A stretch of DNA of 37,035 nucleotides from Thermoleophilia bacterium (lineage in GTDB: Bacteria > Actinomycetota > Thermoleophilia > Gaiellales > JAICJC01): the NCBI GenBank assembly GCA_025928655.1, contig JAICJC010000022.1, positions 1 to 37,035 of the forward strand, read 5' to 3'. Below are positions 24,217 to 31,740 of the stretch, one piece after another. A model generated the notes under the pieces. That model ran no database searches. It saw nothing but the letters and a program-made list of their open reading frames with translations, and was not told the DNA's origin. Position 1 is the stretch's first letter. Each line of letters begins with the position of its first letter. A program made the position numbers and the translations under genes.

Positions 24217-24420
24217 ATGAGCGCCGAGCGCACCCCACCGCCGATCCTCGCATACGAGACCCAGGCCCGCTACGGGCCGGGTGAAGCGTGGATCACCCTC
24301 GACGTCAGCCTCTCGCACTCGCTCGCGGTCGACGAGGCGTTCTTCCGCCGCGACCCGTGGGGGCGCAAGCCGACCGAGGTGCGGGTGCGCTCGATCGTGC
24401 AGGGGCCGGACGCCGGGTAG
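24217..24420 (+). CDS. Small hypothetical protein, 67 residues
   Basis: ATG 24217 begins a frame reading ERTPPPILAYETQARYGPG, WITLDVSLSHSLAVDEAFF and RDPWGRKPTEVRVRSIVQG. The frame is open further upstream, but the upstream part is poor in coding character. It has balanced composition and normal third-position GC, so likely real. No domain recognised. It stands between the duplicated kinase tail and the molybdopterin gene. Confidence 0.5.
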   Translation: MSAERTPPPILAYETQARYGPGEAWITLDVSLSHSLAVDEAFFRRDPWGRKPTEVRVRSIVQGPDAG

Positions 24421-24453
24421 GTTCGGCTCACAGCCGCGACCGCGCCGGGGCCC

Positions 24454-24459
24454 TACCCT
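24454..24459 (+). promoter_or_regulatory. -10 box TACCCT, leaderless
   Basis: TACCCT ends 6 nt before GTG 24466, so the mRNA probably begins at the start codon. The intervening GGAG could alternatively act as a short Shine-Dalgarno. Confidence 0.45.
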
Positions 24460-24465
24460 GGAGCT

Positions 24466-25428
24466 GTGCGGCGGCGTGTCGATCTGTGGCTTCTGGGAGC
24501 GGCGCTGGCGGCCTCGTTCGCCTCGGGGGTCGCCGGCCTCTGGGTGAGCGAGCGCCACGCGGGGCTGGTGGTGTGGGGACACGATGCGGCGGGGTTGGCC
24601 GTGATCGCGCTCGCCTGGCCGAAGCTGGGCGTGATCCGGCGTGGACTACGGCGGCGGTGGCCGCACGTGGGCGGCTCGCTGGCGGCGGCCGCGTGTGTCG
24701 TCGGGCTGCTCGGGTTCGGCGTCGCCCACTCGGCGGGCGTCCACGACGTCGGGCCGCTCACGGCGCTCGGGTGGCACATCGCGTTCGCTCTGGGGCTCGC
24801 GCCGCTGGTCGTCCAGCATCTGACGACGCGTCCCGTCCGGCTGCGCCGCGGCGACCTGACCCGGGCGGCGTTCCTGCGGCTGGCCGCGTTCACGGGCGCC
24901 GGCGTCGTCGCCAAGCTGGCCTTCGACCGCACGCTCGGCGCGGGCAGGGCGGCGACCGGCTCGCTCGAGCAGGCGCGGCCCGCGCCGACCGTCTGGTTCG
25001 AAGACTCGACGCCGCCGATCGACCCGGGCGCCTGGCGGGTGGACGTCGGCGGCCGCCGGCTCGGGCCGGCCGATCTCGCCCGGCTGCCGCAGCAGGAGTG
25101 GACGTGCACGCTCGACTGCACGAGCGGCTGGTACGCGCGCAACCGCTGGCGGGGCGTCCGCCTGGTCGACCTGCCGCTGGCCCTGCCGCCCGGGACCGGC
25201 AGCGTCGAGGTGCGCTCGGCGACGGGCTATGCGCGCCGCTTCGACCTCGCCAGCCTGCCCGGACTCATGCTGGCGACGCATCTGGACGGGGTGTCGCTCG
25301 ACCCGGGCAACGGCGCGCCCGTCCGCCTCGTCGCGTCGGGCCGGCGCGGGTTCTGGTGGGTGAAGTGGGTCACCTCGGTGCAGCCGAGCGCCCGCCCGCC
25401 GTGGTGGCAGTCGCCGTTCCCGCTCTGA
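24466..25428 (+). CDS. Membrane-anchored molybdopterin-binding oxidoreductase
   Basis: A 320-residue protein from GTG 24466. The N-terminal part has about four hydrophobic segments (LWLLGAALAASFASGVAGLW; AGLAVIALAW; SLAAAACVVGLLGFGVA; WHIAFALGLAPLVVQHL). The C-terminal part is a sulfite-oxidase-like molybdopterin domain: WRVDVGGRRLGPADLARLPQQEWTCTLDCTSGWYARNRWRGVRLVDL, then GFWWVKWVTSVQPS. Cysteines in the WTCTLDC block are candidate metal ligands. The arrangement suggests a cofactor domain tethered to the membrane and coupled to electron transfer. The substrate is unknown, and the catalytic Cys assignment is uncertain. Confidence 0.8.
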   Translation: MRRRVDLWLLGAALAASFASGVAGLWVSERHAGLVVWGHDAAGLAVIALAWPKLGVIRRGLRRRWPHVGGSLAAAACVVGLLGFGVAHSAGVHDVGPLTALGWHIAFALGLAPLVVQHLTTRPVRLRRGDLTRAAFLRLAAFTGAGVVAKLAFDRTLGAGRAATGSLEQARPAPTVWFEDSTPPIDPGAWRVDVGGRRLGPADLARLPQQEWTCTLDCTSGWYARNRWRGVRLVDLPLALPPGTGSVEVRSATGYARRFDLASLPGLMLATHLDGVSLDPGNGAPVRLVASGRRGFWWVKWVTSVQPSARPPWWQSPFPL

Positions 25429-25434
25429 CGGGCC

Positions 25435-25440
25435 TACAAT
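25435..25440 (+). promoter_or_regulatory. -10 box TACAAT, leaderless
   Basis: TACAAT ends exactly 6 nt before ATG 25447, which has no Shine-Dalgarno; a strong leaderless candidate. Confidence 0.5.
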
Positions 25441-25446
25441 TCGGAC

Positions 25447-25659
25447 ATGGCCTCAGACGACCTCGATTCGGCGGCGAACCGCGCGTTCGACGAGGCGCTC
25501 GACCGTATGGGCGCCGACGTCTGCGTCTGGTCGGTCGACATGGCGATCGACGGCATCGCGGCGGATCTGGGCGCGGACGCGGCCGGCGAGGCGCGGGTGC
25601 GCGTGCTCCTGCGCGAGCGGTTCGGCCTCGCGGTCGATCCCGCCGACCGCGCGGGCTAG
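25447..25659 (+). CDS. Small acidic hypothetical protein, 70 residues
   Basis: ATG 25447 starts an acidic helical protein: ASDDLDSAANRAFDEALDRMGADVCVWSVDMAIDGIAADLG followed by EARVRVLLRERFGLAVDPADRAG. No membrane segment, no known family. It is 18 nt after the molybdopterin gene but has its own -10 box. Confidence 0.6.
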   Translation: MASDDLDSAANRAFDEALDRMGADVCVWSVDMAIDGIAADLGADAAGEARVRVLLRERFGLAVDPADRAG

Positions 25660-25663
25660 CGGC

Positions 25664-25669
25664 TAGCAT
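25664..25669 (+). promoter_or_regulatory. -10 box TAGCAT, near-leaderless
   Basis: TAGCAT lies 8 nt before ATG 25678, again without a Shine-Dalgarno. Confidence 0.4.
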
Positions 25670-25677
25670 CGCTCCGG

Positions 25678-26292
25678 ATGGACGAGCCGCTTCCCGACAT
25701 CGACGCCTGGGCCAAGGCCCACGGCTTCACGCCGTCGGACGACCAGGTCGGGGGGACGACCCAGCTGCTCGACCTCGGCATCCTGGACACGACGGACGCC
25801 GCCTACCGCGGCGCGGTGGACGGACACGAGGCCGTCCTGGCCGAATTCTCGGTCGGCTCGCCGGACTGGTCGGAGGCGTTCGGCGGCTTCGGGATCGACT
25901 CGACCGGGTTCACCGTGTTCCTGATGTTCGTGGACGCAGCGCGCTGGTCGCGGCTGACGGTGCACCCGAGCGCATTCTCCGAGCAGGACTGGGCCCGCCG
26001 CCTGCTGCGCGCCGACCGGCGCGTGCACACGTCGTCGGCGGGGATGGACGAGCGCTACCGCATCGTCGCCTCCCGCGACATCCCCGACGAGCAGCTCGAG
26101 GCGGTGCTCACACCGGAGCTCGTCGAGTGGTGGGTCGCCCAGGATCCCGAGGTGCTCCTGGACATCGAGGATCACGGCGAGGCGGGCGGATTCCTCACGG
26201 TCGCCCGGCTGGGCATGGGCATCGGCGACGAGGCGCTCTCGAGGCTCCAGGGCCAGACGGCCCATCTGCTGAACGCGTTCTTCCCGGCCTGA
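25678..26292 (+). CDS. Hypothetical soluble protein, 204 residues
   Basis: A mixed alpha/beta acidic protein from ATG 25678. It reads like a conserved family that measures or compares: GGTTQLLDLGILDTTDAAYRGAVDGHEAVLAEFSVG; FTVFLMFVDAARWSRLTVHP; SSAGMDERYRIVASRDIPDEQLEAVLTPELVEWWVAQDPEVLLDIE. Similar actinobacterial proteins of unknown function exist, as far as I can tell. No signal peptide or catalytic motif seen. Confidence 0.65.
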   Translation: MDEPLPDIDAWAKAHGFTPSDDQVGGTTQLLDLGILDTTDAAYRGAVDGHEAVLAEFSVGSPDWSEAFGGFGIDSTGFTVFLMFVDAARWSRLTVHPSAFSEQDWARRLLRADRRVHTSSAGMDERYRIVASRDIPDEQLEAVLTPELVEWWVAQDPEVLLDIEDHGEAGGFLTVARLGMGIGDEALSRLQGQTAHLLNAFFPA

Positions 26293-26293
26293 C

Positions 26294-26308
26294 CGGGGCC
26301 TGGCCCCG
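26294..26308 (+). terminator. Short hairpin after the 25678 gene
   Basis: CGGGGCC-T-GGCCCCG immediately after the stop. Being a perfect short palindrome, it may also be a REP-like element. Confidence 0.4.
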
Positions 26309-26330
26309 TCCGGCAGGCGTCACAGCTTCG

Positions 26331-27818
26331 TCACGGCCGCCGTTCGGGGTCTGACCCCGATTCCAGGGCGGATTCCAGCGGCGTGAGGTCGGCCAGCGGG
26401 GGCTCGCCGGCGCGGCGGCGGGGGGCGTGGGCGCGGACGAGGTCGTAGGCCCGGCGAGTGCCCGCGCCGAGCTCGCCCGCGCGGTCGCGCAGGTCGACCG
26501 CCTGGGCGGCCAGGTACAGCTCGACCGCGGCCACGTAGCGGCCGAGCCGGGCCATCTCCTCGACCCGGCGCGCCGCCACGGGGGTGGGGATGACGCGGTC
26601 CTCGATCCCCTCGGCCGTCGACGAGGTGGAGAGCTCGAGGGTGGCCGGCTGGGCCAGCAGCCGCGCCTCGGCCGCGGCGGCGCTCGCCCCGTACACGACG
26701 ATGGCGAGCCCGTCCTGGCTGGTCGAGTCGTCGTCGCGCAGGCCGGTGGGCAGGCCGCTGAAGGCCGAGTGGACCAGCTTGTTCGCCCGCTCGCACGACG
26801 CCGTGATCACGTGGGCGAGCGCGAGCCGCACGTAGTCGAGCGTGACCCCGTACGGCACCGAGTCGAAGTTCCCGGTCGAGAGCGCGCGGCCGTCGGGCGT
26901 GATGCAGGGGTTGTCGTGCGACGACGTCAGCTCGGCCTCGACGATCGCCCGCGAGTGGGCCAGGGCGGTGCGGGCGGCTGCGTGGGTCTGGGGCACGACC
27001 CGCATCGTCAGGGGGTCCTGCAGGTGGCGGTGGAGCGTGCCGGAGAGCAGGCTGCCGCCGGCCAACAGCGCCTGCAGCCGGGCGATCTGCTCCGGGATGC
27101 CCGGCACGGGACGGGCCTCGCCGACGGCGGGGTCGAGCGCCTGCACGTTGCCGAGCATGCCCTCGAACGTGAGCGCGGCCGCCTCGTCGAAGCGGTCGAG
27201 CAGCGTCCCGACGCCGACGAGCGCGAGGGCCGACCAGCCGAGCGAGAAGCCGTTCGAGTTCACGAACGCGAGCGCCTCCTTGGCCGTCGGCTCCCAGGCC
27301 TGGAGCCCCAGCCGGCAAAGCTCGCCAGCCCATTCCCCGTCGCCCGTGAGCGCGGCGGCGAGATCGGCGAGCGGCCCCAGGTCGGACTGGCCCAGCGACC
27401 CGGTCGTGCGCACCCGCGGCACGAGACCCGCGTTCAGGGCGCCGGTGAGGTGGTCGGCCAACTCGACCCGGACGCCCGAGCGGCCGCGGGCGAAGCCGGC
27501 CACCTGCGCGAGCATCACCGCCCGCACGACCGGCTCGGCCACGTCGGGGCCCGTGCCGGTGCGGTGGGAGAGCAGCATCAGGCGGTTGAAGGGCAGCTGC
27601 TCGGCGCCGGTCGCGACCGTCACCCGCTTGAGCGCGCCGACGCCGGTGGTGAGGCCGTAGACACGCTCCCCGCGGGCCAGCAGGCCGTCGGTCGCGTCGC
27701 GCGCCGCCGAGATGCGCGCCCGGGCGGCCGCGGCCAGCTCCACCGGCCGGTGGCGCAGCGCGACGTCGGCGACGTCCTCGAGCGCGAGGCTCGCATCGAG
27801 CAGGAGCGGCTCGGTCAC
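26331..27818 (-). CDS. Aromatic/histidine ammonia-lyase-fold enzyme lacking the MIO triad
   Basis: A 495-residue protein from GTG 27818, overlapping the preceding gene by GTGA. HAL/PAL-family landmarks are present: VYGLTTGVGALKRV with the catalytic Tyr54, FNRLMLLSHRTGTG, KEALAFVNSNGFSLG, PLTMRVVPQTH, SSHDNPCITPDG, STGNFDSVPYG and IEDRVI. Where active lyases have GSVGASGDLAPL, this has GSLGQSDLGPL (140-150), one residue shorter, so the Ala-Ser-Gly that cyclises to MIO is replaced by Gln-Ser. It probably eliminates a better leaving group than ammonia, such as a trimethylamine, or has another role. Its last residues (SGSDPERRP) are encoded by a REP palindrome. Third gene of the catabolic part of the operon. 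Confidence 0.85.
   Translation of the reverse strand: MTEPLLLDASLALEDVADVALRHRPVELAAAARARISAARDATDGLLARGERVYGLTTGVGALKRVTVATGAEQLPFNRLMLLSHRTGTGPDVAEPVVRAVMLAQVAGFARGRSGVRVELADHLTGALNAGLVPRVRTTGSLGQSDLGPLADLAAALTGDGEWAGELCRLGLQAWEPTAKEALAFVNSNGFSLGWSALALVGVGTLLDRFDEAAALTFEGMLGNVQALDPAVGEARPVPGIPEQIARLQALLAGGSLLSGTLHRHLQDPLTMRVVPQTHAAARTALAHSRAIVEAELTSSHDNPCITPDGRALSTGNFDSVPYGVTLDYVRLALAHVITASCERANKLVHSAFSGLPTGLRDDDSTSQDGLAIVVYGASAAAAEARLLAQPATLELSTSSTAEGIEDRVIPTPVAARRVEEMARLGRYVAAVELYLAAQAVDLRDRAGELGAGTRRAYDLVRAHAPRRRAGEPPLADLTPLESALESGSDPERRP
26341..26359. repeat. REP-like palindrome in the 3' end of the lyase gene
   Basis: CGTT followed by the palindrome CGGGGTCTGACCCCG (26345-26359), flanked by GCCGC. 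The same CCGTT-palindrome unit recurs at 35895-35914 and, inverted, at 35850-35868. Confidence 0.75.
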
Positions 27819-28915
27819 GACGCCCGCAGGAACGGCTCGCCGAGCTCGGCCTCACGCACTTCGACGCCGAGCCCGGGCGCGGAGGGCGCCGCCATCCGCC
27901 CGCCGGCGTGGGCCGGGAGCCCGTCGCCGTTGGCGACGGTGACCCAGTCGGTGAAGTCGACGGTGTGGAGCCGGTGCGGCTCGGGGGTCGAGAGCGAGAG
28001 GTGGAGCATGGCGGCGGTGTCGATCGTAGCCCCGCCCGTATCCTCGACCGTGACGGTCATGCCGAGCTCCACGGCGACGTCGCGCAGGGTGGCCGCCCGG
28101 GTGACGCCGCCGACGCGCGCGATCTTGATCGTGACGCCGTCGGCGATGCCCTCGCGCCCCGCCCGGACGAGCGCGGGGAGCGTGTCGATCGACTCGTCCA
28201 GGATCAGCGGATGGGGGCAGTGCGGCCGCACCGCCGCGCACTCCTCGAGCGTCGCGCACGGCTGCTCCAGCGTGTACGTGTGGCCGGCCGTCGCGAGCAG
28301 GAAGCGGCGGGCCGCCGTTGTCGTCCAGCCGCCGTTCGCGTCTGCGAAGAGGGCGACGTCGGGGCCGACCGCGTCACGCACGGCGGCCAGCCGGCGCGCG
28401 TCCGTGTGCGGGTCGCCGCCGACCTTCACCTGCAGCCGCCGGTAGCCGTCGGACGCGTAGCGGCGGGCCAGGCCGGCGGCGGCGCCGGGCTCGATCGGGG
28501 GAAGCGACCGGTACAGGTCGACCGCCTCGCCGAAGCGGCCGCCGAGCGCCTCGCACAGCGGCTGGCCGCGGAAGCGGGCGGCGGCGTCCCAGCACGCCAT
28601 GTCGAGCGCCGATTTCACATACGGCTGTCCGCGCATGGCGGAATCCATCCGCCGCACCAGCCGGCGCGGCTGGCACGGGTCGGCGCCGAGCACGCCCGGC
28701 GCCAGGTCGGCGATCCCCGCCCGCGCGCCCGAGGCGAACGCGTCGGCGTAGAACGCGCCCAGCGGCGCCATCTCACCCCAGCCGGTGACGCCCTCGTCGG
28801 TGTCGACGGCGACGATGAGCGAGTCGAAGCCCTCGGCCGACCCGCCGGCGGTCGAGTACGTGCCGTCGGCGAAGGGCTGCCGCTGCCGGAAGGCCCGGAC
28901 GGCGGTGATCCTCAA
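27815..28915 (-). CDS. Enolase-superfamily enzyme (mandelate racemase/muconate lactonizing family)
   Basis: A 366-residue protein starting at TTG 28915, overlapping the MttB stop (TTGA). The capping domain (RITAVRAFRQRQPFADG; GWGEMAPLGAFYADAF) is followed by the barrel: RRLQVKVGGDPHTDARR (catalytic Lys), LFADANGGWT (metal Asp), YTLEQPC (metal Glu), LILDESID (metal Asp/Glu) and VTIKIARVGGVTRA (second Lys). The LQVKVGG spelling is like the hydroxyproline-type dehydratases and betaine epimerases of the superfamily. Beside an MttB homologue this suggests epimerisation or dehydration of a quaternary or cyclic amino acid; exact substrate unknown. Confidence 0.88.
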   Translation of the reverse strand: MRITAVRAFRQRQPFADGTYSTAGGSAEGFDSLIVAVDTDEGVTGWGEMAPLGAFYADAFASGARAGIADLAPGVLGADPCQPRRLVRRMDSAMRGQPYVKSALDMACWDAAARFRGQPLCEALGGRFGEAVDLYRSLPPIEPGAAAGLARRYASDGYRRLQVKVGGDPHTDARRLAAVRDAVGPDVALFADANGGWTTTAARRFLLATAGHTYTLEQPCATLEECAAVRPHCPHPLILDESIDTLPALVRAGREGIADGVTIKIARVGGVTRAATLRDVAVELGMTVTVEDTGGATIDTAAMLHLSLSTPEPHRLHTVDFTDWVTVANGDGLPAHAGGRMAAPSAPGLGVEVREAELGEPFLRAS

Positions 28916-30348
28916 TCGCCGAGCTCCGCGCGCCGGCCGGCCGCGTACTCCTCGAGCTCGGCCCGCAGGCCGGCCTCGAGCGGCGGCGGCTCGTAGGCCG
29001 CCAGCGCCTCGCGCCAGATCTCGCCGGCCCGTTCGGTCGCGTCGCGGCCGCCCTTGGACTTCCACCGCTCGAAGTTCTCGGTGGACGAGAGCAGCGGCCG
29101 GTAGAAACAGGTGCGGAACCGCTCCAGCGTGTGCGCTGCGCCCAGGAAGTGGCCGCCGTGCCCCACCTCCTGGTGGGCGCCGTAGGCGAGGCTGGCCTCG
29201 TCGATCTGAAGCGGCGTGAACTCCTCCTGCAGCATCCGCAGCATCTCGATGTCGACGATGAACTTCTCGTAGCAGGCGACCAGCCCCGACTCGAGCCAGC
29301 CGGCCGAGTGCTCGATGAAGTTCGCGCCGGCCAGGAACGCCGGCAGCATGGTGTTCAGGCCCTCGTAGGCGGCCTGGGCGTCCGCCGTCTGGCTCGACGT
29401 GAGGAAGCCGCCGCCAGCCCGCCACGGCACACCCAGCCGGCGCGCCATCTGGCCCGAGCAGAGCAGGCCCATCGCGGACTCCGGCCCGCCGAACCCCGGC
29501 GAGCCCGACTGCATGTCGGTGTGGGAGAGGAACGAGCCCAGCACGACCGGCGCCCCCCGGCGCACGACCTGGGTGAGGGCGAGGCCGGCCAGCGCCTCCG
29601 CGGTCTGCTGGACGAGCGACCCCGGCACGGACGCGGGCGACATCGCGCCCATGAGCAGGAACGGCGTGATGATCACGGCCTGCCCGGCGGCCGCGTAGAC
29701 CATCATCGCCTCGATCATGCGCGTGTCGTAGCGCATGGGCGAGTTGGCGTTCACGACGCCGAACACGCGCACCGCGCCGTCGTTCGGGCCGCCGAACAGG
29801 ATGTCCGTCATCCGCATCGTGTCGCGGGCGGCGCCCTCGGTGATGACGGCGCCCATGTACGGCTTGTCCGTCAGCGTCTGGACGGCGAGCAGCATGTCGA
29901 GGTGGCGCGAGTCGAGCGGCCGGTCGCCGGGCTCGCAGCAGAGTCCGCCGGGCGTGTCCAGCTGGTCGTAGGTCTGGCTCAGGCGGCACAGGTTCTCGAA
30001 GTCCGCCATCGTCGCCTCGCGCCGCTCCTCGCCCTCGCGCACGAACGGCGGCCCCTGGGTGGGGGAGAACACCATGTGCCGGCCGCCCAGGTGGACGGTG
30101 CGCTCGGGGTTGCGGGCGAGGAGGTCGAACTCGCTCGGGGCGCTCGCCACGCACTCGAGCACCCACTCCGGGTCGAAGCGCACGATCGAGTCCTCGACCC
30201 GCTGGCCGGCCGCGCGGAAGAGGTCAAGCGCGCCCTCGTGCAGGAACTCGACGCCGATGTCGGAGAGCAGCCGCCGCCAGCCGCGCTCGAGCACGGCCAT
30301 CGCGTCCTCGGACAGGATGTCGTAGCGCGGCATGTCGTTGCGGAACAC
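28912..30348 (-). CDS. MttB-family corrinoid-dependent methyltransferase, non-pyrrolysine type
   Basis: A 478-residue protein of the trimethylamine methyltransferase superfamily. GTG 30348 lies 3 nt after the kinase stop; an in-frame ATG five codons on is an alternative. Family blocks seen: ILSEDAMAVLERGWRRLLSDIGVEF; TMRMTDILFGGPN; FGVVNANSPMRYD; ITPFLLMGAMSPASVPGSLVQQTAEALAGLAL; FLAGANFIEHSAGWLESGLVACYEKFIVDIEMLRMLQEEF. No in-frame amber codon exists, so it belongs with glycine-betaine-type demethylases rather than the pyrrolysine trimethylamine enzyme. No corrinoid protein or tetrahydrofolate methyltransferase is in the window. Likely role: demethylating a betaine-type substrate in the cytoplasm. 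Confidence 0.9.
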   Translation of the reverse strand: MFRNDMPRYDILSEDAMAVLERGWRRLLSDIGVEFLHEGALDLFRAAGQRVEDSIVRFDPEWVLECVASAPSEFDLLARNPERTVHLGGRHMVFSPTQGPPFVREGEERREATMADFENLCRLSQTYDQLDTPGGLCCEPGDRPLDSRHLDMLLAVQTLTDKPYMGAVITEGAARDTMRMTDILFGGPNDGAVRVFGVVNANSPMRYDTRMIEAMMVYAAAGQAVIITPFLLMGAMSPASVPGSLVQQTAEALAGLALTQVVRRGAPVVLGSFLSHTDMQSGSPGFGGPESAMGLLCSGQMARRLGVPWRAGGGFLTSSQTADAQAAYEGLNTMLPAFLAGANFIEHSAGWLESGLVACYEKFIVDIEMLRMLQEEFTPLQIDEASLAYGAHQEVGHGGHFLGAAHTLERFRTCFYRPLLSSTENFERWKSKGGRDATERAGEIWREALAAYEPPPLEAGLRAELEEYAAGRRAELGD

Positions 30349-30351
30349 GGC

Positions 30352-31740
30352 TCAGCCGCCCTTTCCGGCCGCCGGGACGGAGACGCTGAAGACGGTGTCC
30401 CCGGGCTGCGAGCGGACGCTGATCGCCCCGCGGTGCCCGACGACGATCCGGCGGGCGATGTCGAGGCCGAGCCCCGTGCCGTCGCCGACCTGCTTCGTGG
30501 TGTAGAAGGGGTCGAAGATGCGCGGCTGGACGTCGGCCGGGATGCCGGGGCCGTCGTCGGCGATCTCGACCACGACGTCGTCGCCGGCGGCGCGGGTGGT
30601 GATCGTGATCGTGCCGCCGCCGCCGTTGAACGCGTCGAGCGCGTTCGTGAGCAGGTTCGTCCACACCTGGTTCAGCTCCGAGCCGTGCACGGTCACGGGC
30701 GGCAGGCTGCGGTCGTAGTTGCGCTCCAGCTTCACCGGCTCGTGCTTGATGCGGTATTTGAGCATCGTGAGCGTGCTGTCGAGGCCGGCGTGCACGTCGA
30801 TGTCCTCGACCGCCGCCCGGTCCATGTGGGTGTAGTCCTTGATCGCGGCGACGAGCTCGGAGATCCGGGCCGTCGACTCGTGCAGCTCGCCGACCAGCGT
30901 CTGGGCGGTGAGGGACGCGGCCACCCACTCGAGCGCCGCCCCGGTGGCGGGCCCGGCGGCCGTCTGCACCTGCTCGAGCCACGCCTCGTCCACGCAGGCC
31001 CGGGCCAGCGGCTCGGCCAGCCGCCACCCCTCCTGGCCGATGTCGTCGAGGAGGCCCGCGAGCCGATCCTCCCGGTCGGCGGCGGCGACGCTGCTCTCGC
31101 CCTCGCCGGCCCGCGCGAGCGCCGCCTGCTGGAGCTCCACGAGCCGGCCCGCGTCCTCGCGCTCGACGCCGGTCGAGACGAACCGGTGCACCGTGTCCTG
31201 GAGCGTCGCGAGCGCCTCGCCGAGCTCGCTCGCGGTGCGGCGCGCGGCCGCGGCCGGGTTGTTCAGCTCGTGGGCCAGGCCGGCCGAGAGCGTCCCCAGC
31301 GCCGCCAGCTTCTCCTGCTGGCGCACGAGCGCGTCGGCCGCCTGGGCGATCGGGGCGATCAGGCGCAGCGCCGTCTTCATCGCGGCCGGCGCCTCGCGCA
31401 GGAAGGCCCGGAAGGTGGGCACGTCCCACGTCAGGAGCTCCACGTCGGTGACGGCCCGGCCGCTCGCCACCGGCGGGTCGCCCGTGAGGACGTTCGAGGC
31501 GCCGGCGTAGGTCGGCCCCTCGCGCTGGCTCAGGATCACGTCGACGCCGTTGATGCAGCGCGACCACTCGATCCGCCCGCTGACGACGACCGAGAAGCGC
31601 TCGAGCGGCCTGCCCTCGGTGAACAGCTCGTCGCCGACCCCGAGCCGGTCGGGCACGGCCCTGGCGGCGAAGTCCTCGAGCAGCGTCCGCTCGACGCCCT
31701 CGAACAGGTCGAGCCCCTCGAGCACCTCCAGCGTCGTCAT
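30352..31740 (-). CDS. Histidine kinase with N-terminal cyclic-nucleotide-binding-like domain
   Basis: A 462-residue soluble kinase; ATG 31740 overlaps the previous stop by 4 nt (ATGA). N-terminal cNMP-type beta barrel (about 1-120: LEVLEGLDLFEGVERTLLEDFAARAV, DELFTEGRPLERFSVVVSGRIEW, YAGASNVLTGDPPVAS), then an H box LGTLSAGLAHELNNPAAAARR and an ATPase domain: N box LNQVWTNLLTNALDAF, G1 IADDGPGIP, F FDPFYTTK, G2 DGTGLGLDIARR. The middle contains a long helical insert. The C-terminus is AAGKGG. It is cotranscribed with a receiver/thioredoxin-reductase fusion, its probable phospho-partner. Confidence 0.9.
   Translation of the reverse strand: MTTLEVLEGLDLFEGVERTLLEDFAARAVPDRLGVGDELFTEGRPLERFSVVVSGRIEWSRCINGVDVILSQREGPTYAGASNVLTGDPPVASGRAVTDVELLTWDVPTFRAFLREAPAAMKTALRLIAPIAQAADALVRQQEKLAALGTLSAGLAHELNNPAAAARRTASELGEALATLQDTVHRFVSTGVEREDAGRLVELQQAALARAGEGESSVAAADREDRLAGLLDDIGQEGWRLAEPLARACVDEAWLEQVQTAAGPATGAALEWVAASLTAQTLVGELHESTARISELVAAIKDYTHMDRAAVEDIDVHAGLDSTLTMLKYRIKHEPVKLERNYDRSLPPVTVHGSELNQVWTNLLTNALDAFNGGGGTITITTRAAGDDVVVEIADDGPGIPADVQPRIFDPFYTTKQVGDGTGLGLDIARRIVVGHRGAISVRSQPGDTVFSVSVPAAGKGG

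Noticed and set aside
26427-28445. Plus-strand open frame of over 600 codons opposite the lyase and enolase-superfamily genes
   Set aside because: Shadow composition; the minus strand has full family motifs and coupled starts.
28912-30348. Possible pyrrolysine (in-frame amber) MttB
   Set aside because: The frame is continuous with no internal TAG, so it is the non-pyrrolysine type.
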